Source: Sediminispirochaeta smaragdinae DSM 11293 (lineage in GTDB: Bacteria > Spirochaetota > Spirochaetia > DSM-16054 > Sediminispirochaetaceae). Taken from it: a DNA stretch of 64,000 bases. The stretch spans positions 2,666,001 to 2,730,000 of the forward strand of contig NC_014364.1 of the NCBI RefSeq assembly GCF_000143985.1, in the 5' to 3' direction. Below, piece by piece: positions 23,613 to 31,452 of this stretch (positions within the stretch are counted from its first letter, which is position 1; every line of letters begins with the position of its first letter). Both the position numbers and the translations under genes were made by a program. Under the pieces are notes generated by a model. That model was given only the letters and a program-made list of their open reading frames with translations. It was not told where the DNA came from and made no database searches.

Positions 23613-24040
23613 TACTTCTCCACCTTCTTTGTATTCCATAAGTTCCGAGAATAAACCAAAATAATATTGTATTTTTTCTCCATGATGTAGAGAAAGTGCT
23701 TTTTCCACTCTGTAGGCTTCGTTTCCATGCTTTCGAGAAAATAAGCCAACTCTTCACATGATGCAACTTTTCCCGGATCGGCCTTGATAAACTCAAGGAT
23801 AAGATTAACAAATTCTTCGAAATCCCCTCCACATTTTTTCACTGATGAAACGATTCCGTTCCCGATTCGCTCCCATAGAGTTTTACGATCGAAATCATCA
23901 GAGAAGAGCTTAGGTAAACTCGAACAGAACTTGATCGCTTCCTCCTTGATTACCTTCTCTTCCATTTCCGGTAGACTTTTCGACGTATCTACCAATCCCG
24001 CCAGCTTTTGACGAAATTCTTGTGCTGATAACAAAGTCAT
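23612..24040 (-). CDS. cas11: Cas11-like small subunit of the type IV-B complex
   Basis: 142 residues, mostly alpha-helical and charged (SAQEFRQKLAGLVDTSKSLP, FEEFVNLILEFIKADPGKVA, CEELAYFLESMETKPTEWKK), with no catalytic motif. Position between csf1 and csf2 and size match the small subunit found in IV-B loci, which lines the belly of the effector. Similarity between Cas11 proteins is low, so the call depends on context. The ATG at 24040 is part of an A6 run at the end of the proper csf1 coding region. Confidence 0.78.
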   Translation of the reverse strand: MTLLSAQEFRQKLAGLVDTSKSLPEMEEKVIKEEAIKFCSSLPKLFSDDFDRKTLWERIGNGIVSSVKKCGGDFEEFVNLILEFIKADPGKVASCEELAYFLESMETKPTEWKKHFLYIMEKKYNIILVYSRNLWNTKKVEK

Positions 24041-24722
24041 TTTTTGCCTCTTCCTTTCCCGGGCATAACCATGCCGCGAGCTCTCCCAATGGGGAGGAAT
24101 AGATTTTAATCCACTCAACGAGTGGGCCTTCTGAACCATACAGATCGATAATGTTTTTATAATTGATAAACTCATCAGGATTTTTTAATGCAATTTTCCC
24201 GATAGCAGCAGCGACAAGTTTTGCTTTTTGTAAATATTTTTTTAGCGTTGCTATCTCAACGCTGATTTCCTTTTCTTCAAGAAGTACGGAAAAAATGTTC
24301 TGATCATAATTAACCGGCGCGCGGAAAATAAGCTGCTTTTGTCCAGAATCGGCAAGTACGATAGAAAACGGCGGTTTCGGAGGAGATAAACATATCCGGC
24401 GCAAAACGCGCAGATGTTTTTTTGTCATGGCTAATTTTTTATTTTCAGTCAGTACCCACGAATACATTCGCGGTTGACCAGCGCGTCCTATTTTAGTTGT
24501 ACCGTCTATCTGAGTAACTTCATAAATCCCTGATAAAGATTCAACGCAGCATCCGCAAACATAGTCGGAACCAGGATATTTCACAATATCGCGATTTGTG
24601 AAAGTTTGTTTCACATATTTTTTCTTGGTGTATGTTCCATCGCATGGCATTCCGCAATAAAAGCATCGATGTTCCCCTATATTATATTTATTTGGTGCAA
24701 ATAGATATGATGCTGTTATCAT
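23910..24722 (-). CDS. csf1: Type IV CRISPR-associated protein Csf1 (Cas8-like)
   Basis: 270 residues. A zinc-finger-like N-terminus, C20-x2-C23 ... C56-x-C58-C59, is followed by PRMYSWVLTENKK and the distinctive SPPKPPFSIVLADSGQKQLI / FRAPVNYD stretch of Csf1, the large subunit of type IV complexes. The last 43 codons (after about residue 227) overlap cas11 by 131 bases and read poorly. One more A in the A6 run (24040-24045) would give a stop overlapping the cas11 ATG, so the tail is probably an artefact of a frameshift. The ATG overlaps the upstream small gene by 4 bases. Confidence 0.88.
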   Translation of the reverse strand: MITASYLFAPNKYNIGEHRCFYCGMPCDGTYTKKKYVKQTFTNRDIVKYPGSDYVCGCCVESLSGIYEVTQIDGTTKIGRAGQPRMYSWVLTENKKLAMTKKHLRVLRRICLSPPKPPFSIVLADSGQKQLIFRAPVNYDQNIFSVLLEEKEISVEIATLKKYLQKAKLVAAAIGKIALKNPDEFINYKNIIDLYGSEGPLVEWIKIYSSPLGELAAWLCPGKEEAKNDFVISTRISSKAGGIGRYVEKSTGNGREGNQGGSDQVLFEFT

Positions 24723-24904
24723 ATTTCAGAACCTTTAACATTCTTATCCCTGACCACTTTCTCCACTCCCCTGATATTCCCGCCTTTCACATAGAACGAC
24801 ACTACCACCTCGCCGTCTTTTATTTTCTCAAGTTCATATAAAAGCCAACGGATAGAGTTAGCCACACGCTGATCCTTACAGTCTGCCGATATCATCATAT
24901 TCAT
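24719..24904 (-). CDS. Small hypothetical protein heading the CRISPR operon
   Basis: 61 residues from ATG at 24904 (GGGAGGGGCA upstream). An amphipathic helix (QRVANSIRWLLYELEKIKDG) is followed by a beta hairpin (EVVVSFYVKGGNIRGVEKVV). Its stop overlaps the csf1 start by ATGA, so it is translationally coupled to csf1. No family recognised. It may be a phage early gene that the CRISPR module joined, or a component of it. Confidence 0.6.
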   Translation of the reverse strand: MNMMISADCKDQRVANSIRWLLYELEKIKDGEVVVSFYVKGGNIRGVEKVVRDKNVKGSEI

Positions 24905-24926
24905 TGCCCCTCCCAAGGCTGAAGCC

Positions 24927-25118
24927 TTACTCCCCGGATAGCCCTACCAGCTTCATGATCGGCTCAAAGTCTCCACACGCTGGCATATGCCGTGTCTCTT
25001 CCTTATCAGCCGCAAGACAACCGGGGGAGTAGATTCCAATAAGCTCCTCAGATTCGGCAAAGCACTTTTCGAAGTTTCGGCAATTTCCACAAACTTTTCT
25101 TACACCATACTCGTTCAT
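24927..25118 (-). CDS. Small Cys-rich (zinc-binding) protein
   Basis: 63 residues with Cys pairs in VCGNCRNFEKCFAE and two further Cys (PGCLAADK, MPACGDFEP), a pattern found in many tiny phage proteins that hold a zinc ion. It overlaps the preceding gene by 4 bases. No function can be named. Confidence 0.65.
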   Translation of the reverse strand: MNEYGVRKVCGNCRNFEKCFAESEELIGIYSPGCLAADKEETRHMPACGDFEPIMKLVGLSGE

Positions 25119-25333
25119 GCATTTACCTCTTGCCGCACCTGTATCGATGTAACAGCTCGTTCAAGATCAACATGCCGGAACCGGTAATACGCATTACCAG
25201 CTTTCATTTCAATGATCCCTCGGTCATAGTCCGTTATATCAAGGACTATTTCCTTTTCAATAGGATCATCCCCTTTGAAAACCGTCTTTACCGCCGGAAT
25301 CCTTTCTTTCAGGTACTTATCTGTTAATGTCAT
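25115..25333 (-). CDS. Small hypothetical phage protein
   Basis: 72 residues, mixed alpha/beta (DPIEKEIVLDITDYDRGIIE, YYRFRHVDLERAVTS), no recognised motif. It overlaps both neighbours (17 bases upstream, 4 bases downstream), which supports real coding within the early operon. Confidence 0.6.
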   Translation of the reverse strand: MTLTDKYLKERIPAVKTVFKGDDPIEKEIVLDITDYDRGIIEMKAGNAYYRFRHVDLERAVTSIQVRQEVNA

Positions 25334-25718
25334 TCCGCACTCTCCTCGATTTCTTCACCGGCTTCACCCGCCGCTTTTTCTTCACAAGGTTCTCGATCAG
25401 GTTATGCATAAACTGTGCCGCCTCTTCCCGCTCGGCCACCCGCTCCTCAATCATCTTCCCGTCCCCCTCAAGCAGGTTCGCCGGCGGAAAGTAATGCGGG
25501 TACAGCCGCTCGTCAGCTTCCTTCACGATCGCCAGATCACAGGGTCTCCCGTACTTCGTCGAGTAGCTTTCCGTGATCTCCTGGTACAGCCGCATGAGGT
25601 AATCCCCGGACAGCTGTTTGTCGGCAAGCCAGTCTCCAAGTGCTCCCGCGTGGATCGGCGAAAGACGCCCGTAGTACTGCTGCAACATCGCCATGAATGT
25701 TTTGCTGTTCCACTGCAT
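25317..25718 (-). CDS. Hypothetical protein after the replication initiator (possible helicase loader)
   Basis: 133 residues, helical, with a very basic C-terminus (LVKKKRRVKPVKKSRRVR). It begins five bases after the initiator gene. Many phages have a helicase-loader or primosomal gene at this place, and the N-terminal half (FMAMLQQYYGRLSPIHAGAL) could be a helical replication-fork domain. No ATPase motif is present, so the role remains open. Confidence 0.6.
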   Translation of the reverse strand: MQWNSKTFMAMLQQYYGRLSPIHAGALGDWLADKQLSGDYLMRLYQEITESYSTKYGRPCDLAIVKEADERLYPHYFPPANLLEGDGKMIEERVAEREEAAQFMHNLIENLVKKKRRVKPVKKSRRVRNDINR

Positions 25719-25722
25719 ACGC

Positions 25723-26811
25723 CTATCCTCCCACCGCCTGCTTTGCCTTGCCTCTCACCCCGTAGGGGTCAAGCGCCTCCCACATCCTCGCACCTTCCAG
25801 CTCATCGGCCGTGATCTTCAGCTGCTCCGCCACCCGGTCCCAGATCCCCGAAGCGTTGAGGGTAGACGGGACAAAGGGCTGATCTCGGTAGAACCGATCT
25901 CGGGAATTTTTTAACCGCCATAACTCCCCGATCATCCGCTCGGCACACCCCGCAGGGTCCTCCGGTGACGCCCGTGAGCATTTCTCGATGATCCCGTGGA
26001 TCGCCTTGCCTTCCTTGCCCCAGTTCGAGAAGTCCCCGACAACGGCCAGGAAGGAATCCTTGATCGAGTGGTACAGCGGGTCTGTCGGTTCTTTCCCGCT
26101 TGAAGGCGGTTTTCCCTTTCGCGTTTTCGGTTCCGGGCATTCAAGCTTGAAAACAGGCTCCGGGGAATCGGGTTCCGGATCCTCCGGTGGTGAAACCTCC
26201 CTGTCCCGCTCAGGCTGAGGCTCGGCCGAAGCTGCCGCAGGCATACTAGTCTCACTTCCCTTCACTTCACTTCCCTTCACTTCTGTGGTCACTGGTGCAC
26301 TACCGGTAGCACACTGGTGAGTCACCGGTGACTCACTGGTTGTCGAAGGCGCTTTGTCCTCCATTTCCCGGTTGCTCACCGGTGACTCACCTCTGGAAAA
26401 ACAGGTCTCAAAGGGATACGGGGCTTCACTTCCCCTCCTGAAGGTCTCAAGCCATTCATTCCGGTATTCGTCCGTCAGATACTCTTTCGGCGGCCGGCGG
26501 AATTTCGTCTCCTGCGGCTTTCGTCCTTTCAGGTTCTGATACTTGAACCAGTTCGGGAAAAAGGCGTATCCGCCATACAGGCGGACAAGACCACAGGCCC
26601 CGAAGTCTTCCAGGGCCTCTTTGATCATATCGATGGTGATGTCCTTTCGTGCCAGCCTGAAGTACAGGCTATCCGGTTCAGCCTCGATGATTCCCTCATC
26701 GTCGGCATTCGAGATCATCCCGATGAAGATGAGTACCGACACCGAGGAAAGTTTCATGATCTTGGGGTCCGTCCAGATCCCCGGATCTATCATCCTTTTT
26801 TTTGCACCCAT
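25723..26811 (-). CDS. Phage replication initiator (O-like / DnaD-like)
   Basis: 362 residues. Residues 1-105 form a winged-helix domain typical of phage replication proteins (IDPGIWTDPKIMKLSSVSVL, GACGLVRLYGGYAFFPNWFK). The middle (about 150-240) is low-complexity, Pro/Glu/Ser-rich. The C-terminal 120 residues (SIKDSFLAVVGDFSNWGKEG) are helical. The DNA of the low-complexity part holds tandem repeats and large palindromes, so this gene probably contains its own origin, like lambda O. It lies downstream of ssb. Confidence 0.8.
   Translation of the reverse strand: MGAKKRMIDPGIWTDPKIMKLSSVSVLIFIGMISNADDEGIIEAEPDSLYFRLARKDITIDMIKEALEDFGACGLVRLYGGYAFFPNWFKYQNLKGRKPQETKFRRPPKEYLTDEYRNEWLETFRRGSEAPYPFETCFSRGESPVSNREMEDKAPSTTSESPVTHQCATGSAPVTTEVKGSEVKGSETSMPAAASAEPQPERDREVSPPEDPEPDSPEPVFKLECPEPKTRKGKPPSSGKEPTDPLYHSIKDSFLAVVGDFSNWGKEGKAIHGIIEKCSRASPEDPAGCAERMIGELWRLKNSRDRFYRDQPFVPSTLNASGIWDRVAEQLKITADELEGARMWEALDPYGVRGKAKQAVGG
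26252..26390. repeat. Iteron-like cluster within the initiator gene, candidate replication origin
   Basis: Two perfect tandem 15-mers TCACTTCCCTTCACT (26252-26266, 26267-26281) are followed by a perfect 20-bp palindrome GTGAGTCACCGGTGACTCAC (26317-26336), a 10-bp palindrome CTACCGGTAG (26300-26309), and further copies of the core CACYGGTG (26291, 26312 and 26377). The coding text here is low in complexity, which allows the DNA to serve as a binding array. Confidence 0.65.
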
Positions 26812-26823
26812 AATATCCTGTCC

Positions 26824-27420
26824 TTAAAAGGGTATGTCGTCCTCGAAGTCCATTTCCTGATCCGGGCCCTGATTATTCGGTCCGGGGTTGATCGGGTAGC
26901 CCCACTGATCATAGCCGCCTGTCGGCTTCTGATACCCGGAGTTAGCCCCCTGTCGACGTTGCTGTCCCTGCCGGGAATTCTGCTGTTGCCTTTGCTGTGG
27001 AGGCTGCTGAGAATAGCCGCCCCGCTGGTTCTGCGGCGGTCCCTGGTAGGGGGCTTCTCCATACTGCCCCTGCTGGTTACTCTGGCCGACAGGCTTTCCG
27101 CTGATCAGCTGTACATCCTGGGCAAAGAACGCTACCCTGCTTCGTTTCTGTCCGTTGTCTTCCCACCGGTCTTGTCTCAGCTGTCCTGAAACCACCACCT
27201 GCTGACCTTTGGTGAGATACTTAGCAAGTGCCTCAGCGCGTTTCCCGAATAGGGTGAAATCAAAATAGCTGACTTCCTCCTGCCAGTTGTCATGCACCTT
27301 CCTGCTGTAATTCGATGCTATGCTGAACTTACACAACGGTGTCCCGCTGTTCGTATATCGCAACTCTGCATCACGGGTAAGCCTTCCGACCGCCGTGAAA
27401 CTGGTAATATCGTTTGCCAT
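26824..27420 (-). CDS. ssb: Single-stranded DNA-binding protein
   Basis: 198 residues. The OB fold covers residues 1-110 (FTAVGRLTRDAELRYTNSGT, KGQQVVVSGQLRQDRWEDNG), followed by a Gln/Gly-rich linker (about 115-180) and the acidic tip DFEDDIPF that binds replication and repair partners. It coats ssDNA in phage replication and RecT recombination. It is 12 bases from the initiator gene. The high Gln/Gly content of the linker is normal for SSB. Confidence 0.96.
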   Translation of the reverse strand: MANDITSFTAVGRLTRDAELRYTNSGTPLCKFSIASNYSRKVHDNWQEEVSYFDFTLFGKRAEALAKYLTKGQQVVVSGQLRQDRWEDNGQKRSRVAFFAQDVQLISGKPVGQSNQQGQYGEAPYQGPPQNQRGGYSQQPPQQRQQQNSRQGQQRRQGANSGYQKPTGGYDQWGYPINPGPNNQGPDQEMDFEDDIPF

Positions 27421-27429
27421 GGTTCCTCC

Positions 27430-27843
27430 CTAAAGAACGCCAAAAAAGTCATGGTTCTGTTGTGTGATCGCCTCGTACTTCTTCCGGTAGTACTGTGCAA
27501 TCGTCCGAATCTCTTCCGTTGTAATCTTTACGCCGGACCTCGATTTCAGGTAAAGCGCTTTGTATGCATCCTCTCCGTGAAGCGTAATGAAGTAGCAGAT
27601 AAGCTTCCCCGGATCCCGGTCATGCTCTTCGTTCTCTGCTGCACTCTGACAATAAGCATTCATCTCATCCCAGCGGGTAGCGTAGAATCTTCGTGAAAAC
27701 AGGTGTGAACAGGTGAGGTTCTGTGTACAGTTACTTGTCACTGACCGGTTACCGTCCCTCTGTCGTATGTAGAGACTGAACCACCGGTCAGCCGCATCTA
27801 CAGCCTTCTGTCTTCGTACCGGTTTGCCTTTCGCCTTCGTCAT
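27430..27843 (-). CDS. NinG-like recombination protein
   Basis: 137 residues. The segment DAADRWFSLYIRQRDGN, the Cys pair in SNCTQNLTCSHLFSRRF and YATRWDEMNAYCQ match the NinG/Rap family of lambdoid phages, which acts on recombination intermediates. Cys and His could form an HNH-like zinc site; the usual second Cys pair is only partly kept (NAYCQSAAENEEH). It overlaps the helicase-methyltransferase gene by 4 bases. Confidence 0.8.
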   Translation of the reverse strand: MTKAKGKPVRRQKAVDAADRWFSLYIRQRDGNRSVTSNCTQNLTCSHLFSRRFYATRWDEMNAYCQSAAENEEHDRDPGKLICYFITLHGEDAYKALYLKSRSGVKITTEEIRTIAQYYRKKYEAITQQNHDFFGVL

Positions 27844-30353
27844 GCTGTTATCCCTTCAAGATCAAAAAGTGTAGGCGTTGCCGCTTCAATATCAGCCGCC
27901 TTAAGATAGGACAGCCCATCCTTGAAACTCTGCGGGTTTAGCTCGTACCCGATACCATATCGGCCCATTTTCACCGCCATGTACGGAACGGTCATGAGCC
28001 CGCCGAAGGGATCAAGCACAACTTCTCCTTTGCTGCTGTACCTGTTTATGATCCGCTCCACGATGTCGAACTGCAAAGGGCAGATGTGAAACTCAAGGTC
28101 CTTTCGGGCCTGCTCCCCGTTGAGCGTTCGCATACGGTTCACATCGTCCCACACATCAGGATGCCAGCTCCCAGGTGCTACGACCATGAACCCGGAGGGC
28201 AGTTTCTCACGCTGTTGGAGCTTTTCTGCCAGGTTGATATGGTCGTGATAGTCATAGACAGAAGCACGGGAGAACTCTCTATAGGTTTTCTGCATATCGC
28301 CTACCGATACCTTTTCAAGCTCTGCACTTGTAAGAAGTCTGTCACCGGATGACCGCCAGAATTGATGAGCATCGATCTGCCAACGGGATCGCGGGTATTC
28401 TTGTTTTGTTTTTTTGACGGTCTCATCTGCGTAGGCCCTGGATGTATCGGTCGGCAGCTTCCGAAATAATAGGATATACTCCGGGCAGCCGACGCCCATC
28501 TTCGTGCCGTCCTTACATTGTTCAGTCCATCCGAGACGGTAGGTCTGGTTATTCTCGCGGACCACATCGGTGACAACAGTAATTCGGCCCATGTACATAA
28601 AGCCGTGCTTCATAAAGTGGGATACGGTAAGATCGCTGAAAGGATCAACTGTCGGCATTCCGCTTCCGGTAGCATTACCGAAAAGGATCCTGTCTTTCAC
28701 ATGGATAGCAGCGACCCGACCGGGCTTGAGAACTCGCATAAGCTCCGGAGTAAGATAGTCCATCTGCTCAAAAAACTTGTCATTGTCCACGTTGTGGCCA
28801 AAGTCGTTATAGGTCGGAGTGTATTCATAATGATTTGAAAACGGGATCGACGTATGAATAAGATCGACTGAGTCGTCCGGCCGGTCTGCGATCGCTATGA
28901 CATTGTCGGCATTTACAGCCGTCCAGTTTTTCCCCTTCTTGATGATCTTCTTTTCCCAGATCGACCGCTCAAGGCGGGTGACAGCATCGAAAGAGTTGAG
29001 CCCGTATTTCCGGACGATCTCAGTCATCATGTCTACAAGCCGCCGGTGCTGTTCCCATTTGTGCATGAGTGTTTCATATATTGACCGCTCGCTTTCGGTG
29101 TAGATGATATGGATCTCCACCTGCTCGCTTTGGAGAAAGCGGTAAATACGGTGTACCGCCTGGATGAAATCGTTGAACTTGTATCCGATCCCGAGAAAAA
29201 TAGCCTTGTGGCAATGGTACTGAAAGTTTGCTCCTGAGCCGCTGATTTCCGGCTTGGTAGAAAGGTACTTAAACTTTCCATCGGAAAAACCTATGGCGTT
29301 CTCCGCCCGTTCTTCTTCTTTTTGGCTTCCGTAGATCCAGCGGGACTCCGGCAAAGCCTTCTTGATTGCATGTCTCTCTGCTTCCAGGTCGTGCCAGATG
29401 ATGTAGTGACTATCAGGATCCGCGTCGATGATCTCCCGCATTTTCGCTACTCTGACATAAATACTTTCTCTCTTTTCCCTGCTGGCATCTTTTAGGCCGG
29501 TGGTTGCATCGCGGAACATCTTTACCTGTCCGTCATCCTCAGTACCTGCGGTTGAGTGGTCCACCTTGAGTTCATGCTCTATTACTTTAAGTTGAGGCAG
29601 GTCATACCCGGTATCATCATAGCCAAGGTCTGAAGGTTTGGTGATGAAAAGAGCCCAGGTGGAAAGCCAAAGCCAGAATTCTTCCTCTTTATGAGGGTGA
29701 AGCTTAAGATTGTTTGCCTTGGTACTATCTCGTTTGAAAAAGCGGGTAAGTGCCTGGCCCGTGTCCATGATCTCCAGATACCCGGCGTAGTGGATCAACT
29801 CCTTGTATTTGTTCGGCGAAGGCGTGGCGGTTGCGACGTACTTATATTTTACCCCTTGAAAAAGGTTCAAGAAGGTCTGATAGGTCTTTGTGCCATACCC
29901 GCGAAGTACCGATGCCTCGTCAAGGCTGGTGACAGTGAAAAAGCGCGGATCAATATCACCATCTCTCACCCGCTCATAATTTGTGATCAAAAGGCTTGCA
30001 TCTGCGCCTTTTACCTCATCCATGGTTCGCACATAGCAGAGTTTGACTCCGAGCTTTCGCTCTGCGTCCTTGGCAAACTCGTGACGGACTTCCAACGGAG
30101 CTACAATGAGCGATTTACCTCCTTCGTGTTCGACAATCGTCTTGCAGATAATAAGCTGCTGAATGGTTTTGCCGAGTCCAAAGCTTTGAAACAAGGCCCG
30201 GCGTCCTCCTCTCAACGCCCAGTTGATGGAATCCCTTTGATGTGGCTTGAGTTTCGTTCCGTCGAGAAACTCGATATTGCCAACTTGTGCATCAATACCA
30301 GAGTCCGGTGCAATGCACATTTTATCTTTCAAGAAATCTATGTATGGTTTCAT
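27840..30353 (-). CDS. Fused SNF2-type helicase and DNA methyltransferase
   Basis: 837 residues. The first 430 or so are a superfamily 2 helicase: a Q-motif area KPHQRDSINWALRGGRR, motif I FQSFGLGKTIQQLIIC, a motif II-like TSLDEASVLRG in place of DEAH, and the C-terminal lobe with VHRIYRFLQSEQVEIHIIYT. The last 370 form an N4/N6 methyltransferase of beta type: DLIHTSIPFSNHYEY (motif IV with SIPF rather than SPPF) comes first, then VVLDPFGGLMTVPYMAVKMG (motif I). It may modify phage DNA against restriction, or remodel and mark replicating DNA. Large for a phage early gene; fusion is continuous with no frameshift. Confidence 0.85.
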   Translation of the reverse strand: MKPYIDFLKDKMCIAPDSGIDAQVGNIEFLDGTKLKPHQRDSINWALRGGRRALFQSFGLGKTIQQLIICKTIVEHEGGKSLIVAPLEVRHEFAKDAERKLGVKLCYVRTMDEVKGADASLLITNYERVRDGDIDPRFFTVTSLDEASVLRGYGTKTYQTFLNLFQGVKYKYVATATPSPNKYKELIHYAGYLEIMDTGQALTRFFKRDSTKANNLKLHPHKEEEFWLWLSTWALFITKPSDLGYDDTGYDLPQLKVIEHELKVDHSTAGTEDDGQVKMFRDATTGLKDASREKRESIYVRVAKMREIIDADPDSHYIIWHDLEAERHAIKKALPESRWIYGSQKEEERAENAIGFSDGKFKYLSTKPEISGSGANFQYHCHKAIFLGIGYKFNDFIQAVHRIYRFLQSEQVEIHIIYTESERSIYETLMHKWEQHRRLVDMMTEIVRKYGLNSFDAVTRLERSIWEKKIIKKGKNWTAVNADNVIAIADRPDDSVDLIHTSIPFSNHYEYTPTYNDFGHNVDNDKFFEQMDYLTPELMRVLKPGRVAAIHVKDRILFGNATGSGMPTVDPFSDLTVSHFMKHGFMYMGRITVVTDVVRENNQTYRLGWTEQCKDGTKMGVGCPEYILLFRKLPTDTSRAYADETVKKTKQEYPRSRWQIDAHQFWRSSGDRLLTSAELEKVSVGDMQKTYREFSRASVYDYHDHINLAEKLQQREKLPSGFMVVAPGSWHPDVWDDVNRMRTLNGEQARKDLEFHICPLQFDIVERIINRYSSKGEVVLDPFGGLMTVPYMAVKMGRYGIGYELNPQSFKDGLSYLKAADIEAATPTLFDLEGITA

Positions 30354-30355
30354 TC

Positions 30356-30832
30356 TTAGTCCTCGATGAGTTCAATTTCCATTTCCGCCGCTATCTGGTG
30401 GATAGCTTCGATGAGGATCGATGCATCCTCTGTACTGCACTGTGTTTCACTGATCCCCTGGATATCTCCCCACAGGTCGAGTATGGGCTCCCCGGATTCG
30501 TCCTCAAGGATCGGGTAGCCCATGGTGACGGCAAACTGTTTTGCAAGCCGCTTTACATCCCCGAAGGGCTGGCCGGTTTCCACTGATATCTGTTGACAAT
30601 GGCCGTTGATATGGTGGTTCTGGCTGCCATGCCCGGTTGTCCGGGGACGGTGGGGCACATCGATCGCCAGCCAGTAGTACGGGGCCGGGGACCGTCGTTC
30701 GATCTCCTGGTAGCGGAACAGGTGCACAAGGTACTGTTCGAAAGCCTCACCCACCTTGAAGGAGACAAGGCCCCGCTCGCCGGTTTTGATACGCTCGGCC
30801 GCGGGGATGATGATTGTCCGGGGACTACTCAT
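30356..30832 (-). CDS. NinB-like early phage protein
   Basis: 158 residues. The conserved part GHGSQNHHINGHCQQISVET, GDVKRLAKQFAVTMGYP and the C-terminal STEDASILIEAIHQIAAEMEIELIE correspond to a family common next to recombination genes in Firmicute and spirochaete prophages. A NinB-like role in recombination has been suggested for such proteins, but I cannot point to catalytic residues. It overlaps the ASCH gene by 4 bases. Confidence 0.65.
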   Translation of the reverse strand: MSSPRTIIIPAAERIKTGERGLVSFKVGEAFEQYLVHLFRYQEIERRSPAPYYWLAIDVPHRPRTTGHGSQNHHINGHCQQISVETGQPFGDVKRLAKQFAVTMGYPILEDESGEPILDLWGDIQGISETQCSTEDASILIEAIHQIAAEMEIELIED

Positions 30833-31446
30833 GACGTTTTCGCCAGATTGATCGTATTGTCATATTCGTAAACCCAAACCCAGGGGTTTGCATCCCAGCC
30901 GAGGCCTCGCTCTTTGTAGATAGCATCCCAGACAAACGCAAACTCATGGCCGCATCCTTCGGCTTCCTGGTCATCGGCGCTTATATCCTGTACTCTCTGT
31001 AATCGAACACCGGTGATTCGGCGTTTAGTCCGACAGGCCCATTTCGGCATGTGGATCGATGGATGCCATTTATTTTGTTTAATGTCGTCAACCGAAAAAT
31101 AAACAGTTCCGTAATGTTCAATAACATTGGAATCAGCCTTATATCTAATTGATGTGCCAGAAGTTGAACCAGACCAGATAGATATAGGTTTCCATGTCTC
31201 TCTGATCCAAAGCACATCACCGACGCCTCCATACGGGCCATGCTTTTGCAATTCACTGAAACTACCACAACACTCTATCGTTTCATGCTTTCTCTGTTCC
31301 CACCACGATATGAGCTCCGGCTCGTATTCTGATCGACAAAACTGGTGTTTAACAGGCCGTCTTGTCTGCCATTTCTTTCCGGCAAGATCAGCACGGACCA
31401 TATCGGCGTTGAAGATGATTCCGTGTTCTTTCATGATTCCATGCAC
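30829..31446 (-). CDS. ASCH-domain phage protein
   Basis: 205 residues. The start (IIFNADMVRADLAGKKWQTR), the block GGVGDVLWIRETWKPI, CRTKRRITGVRLQRVQDISA, and the C-terminal WDAIYKERGLGWDANPWVWV define the phage ASCH-like family that binds RNA or modified bases. It is found in early regions of many temperate phages. AAGG upstream of the ATG at 31446 supports that start, but 31434 is also possible. Confidence 0.8.
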   Translation of the reverse strand: MHGIMKEHGIIFNADMVRADLAGKKWQTRRPVKHQFCRSEYEPELISWWEQRKHETIECCGSFSELQKHGPYGGVGDVLWIRETWKPISIWSGSTSGTSIRYKADSNVIEHYGTVYFSVDDIKQNKWHPSIHMPKWACRTKRRITGVRLQRVQDISADDQEAEGCGHEFAFVWDAIYKERGLGWDANPWVWVYEYDNTINLAKTS

Positions 31447-31452
31447 CTTTCC

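Noticed and set aside
26252-26390. CRISPR-like repeats in the initiator gene
   Set aside because: The copies are short, irregularly spaced and palindromic, inside a coding region; iterons explain them better than a CRISPR array.
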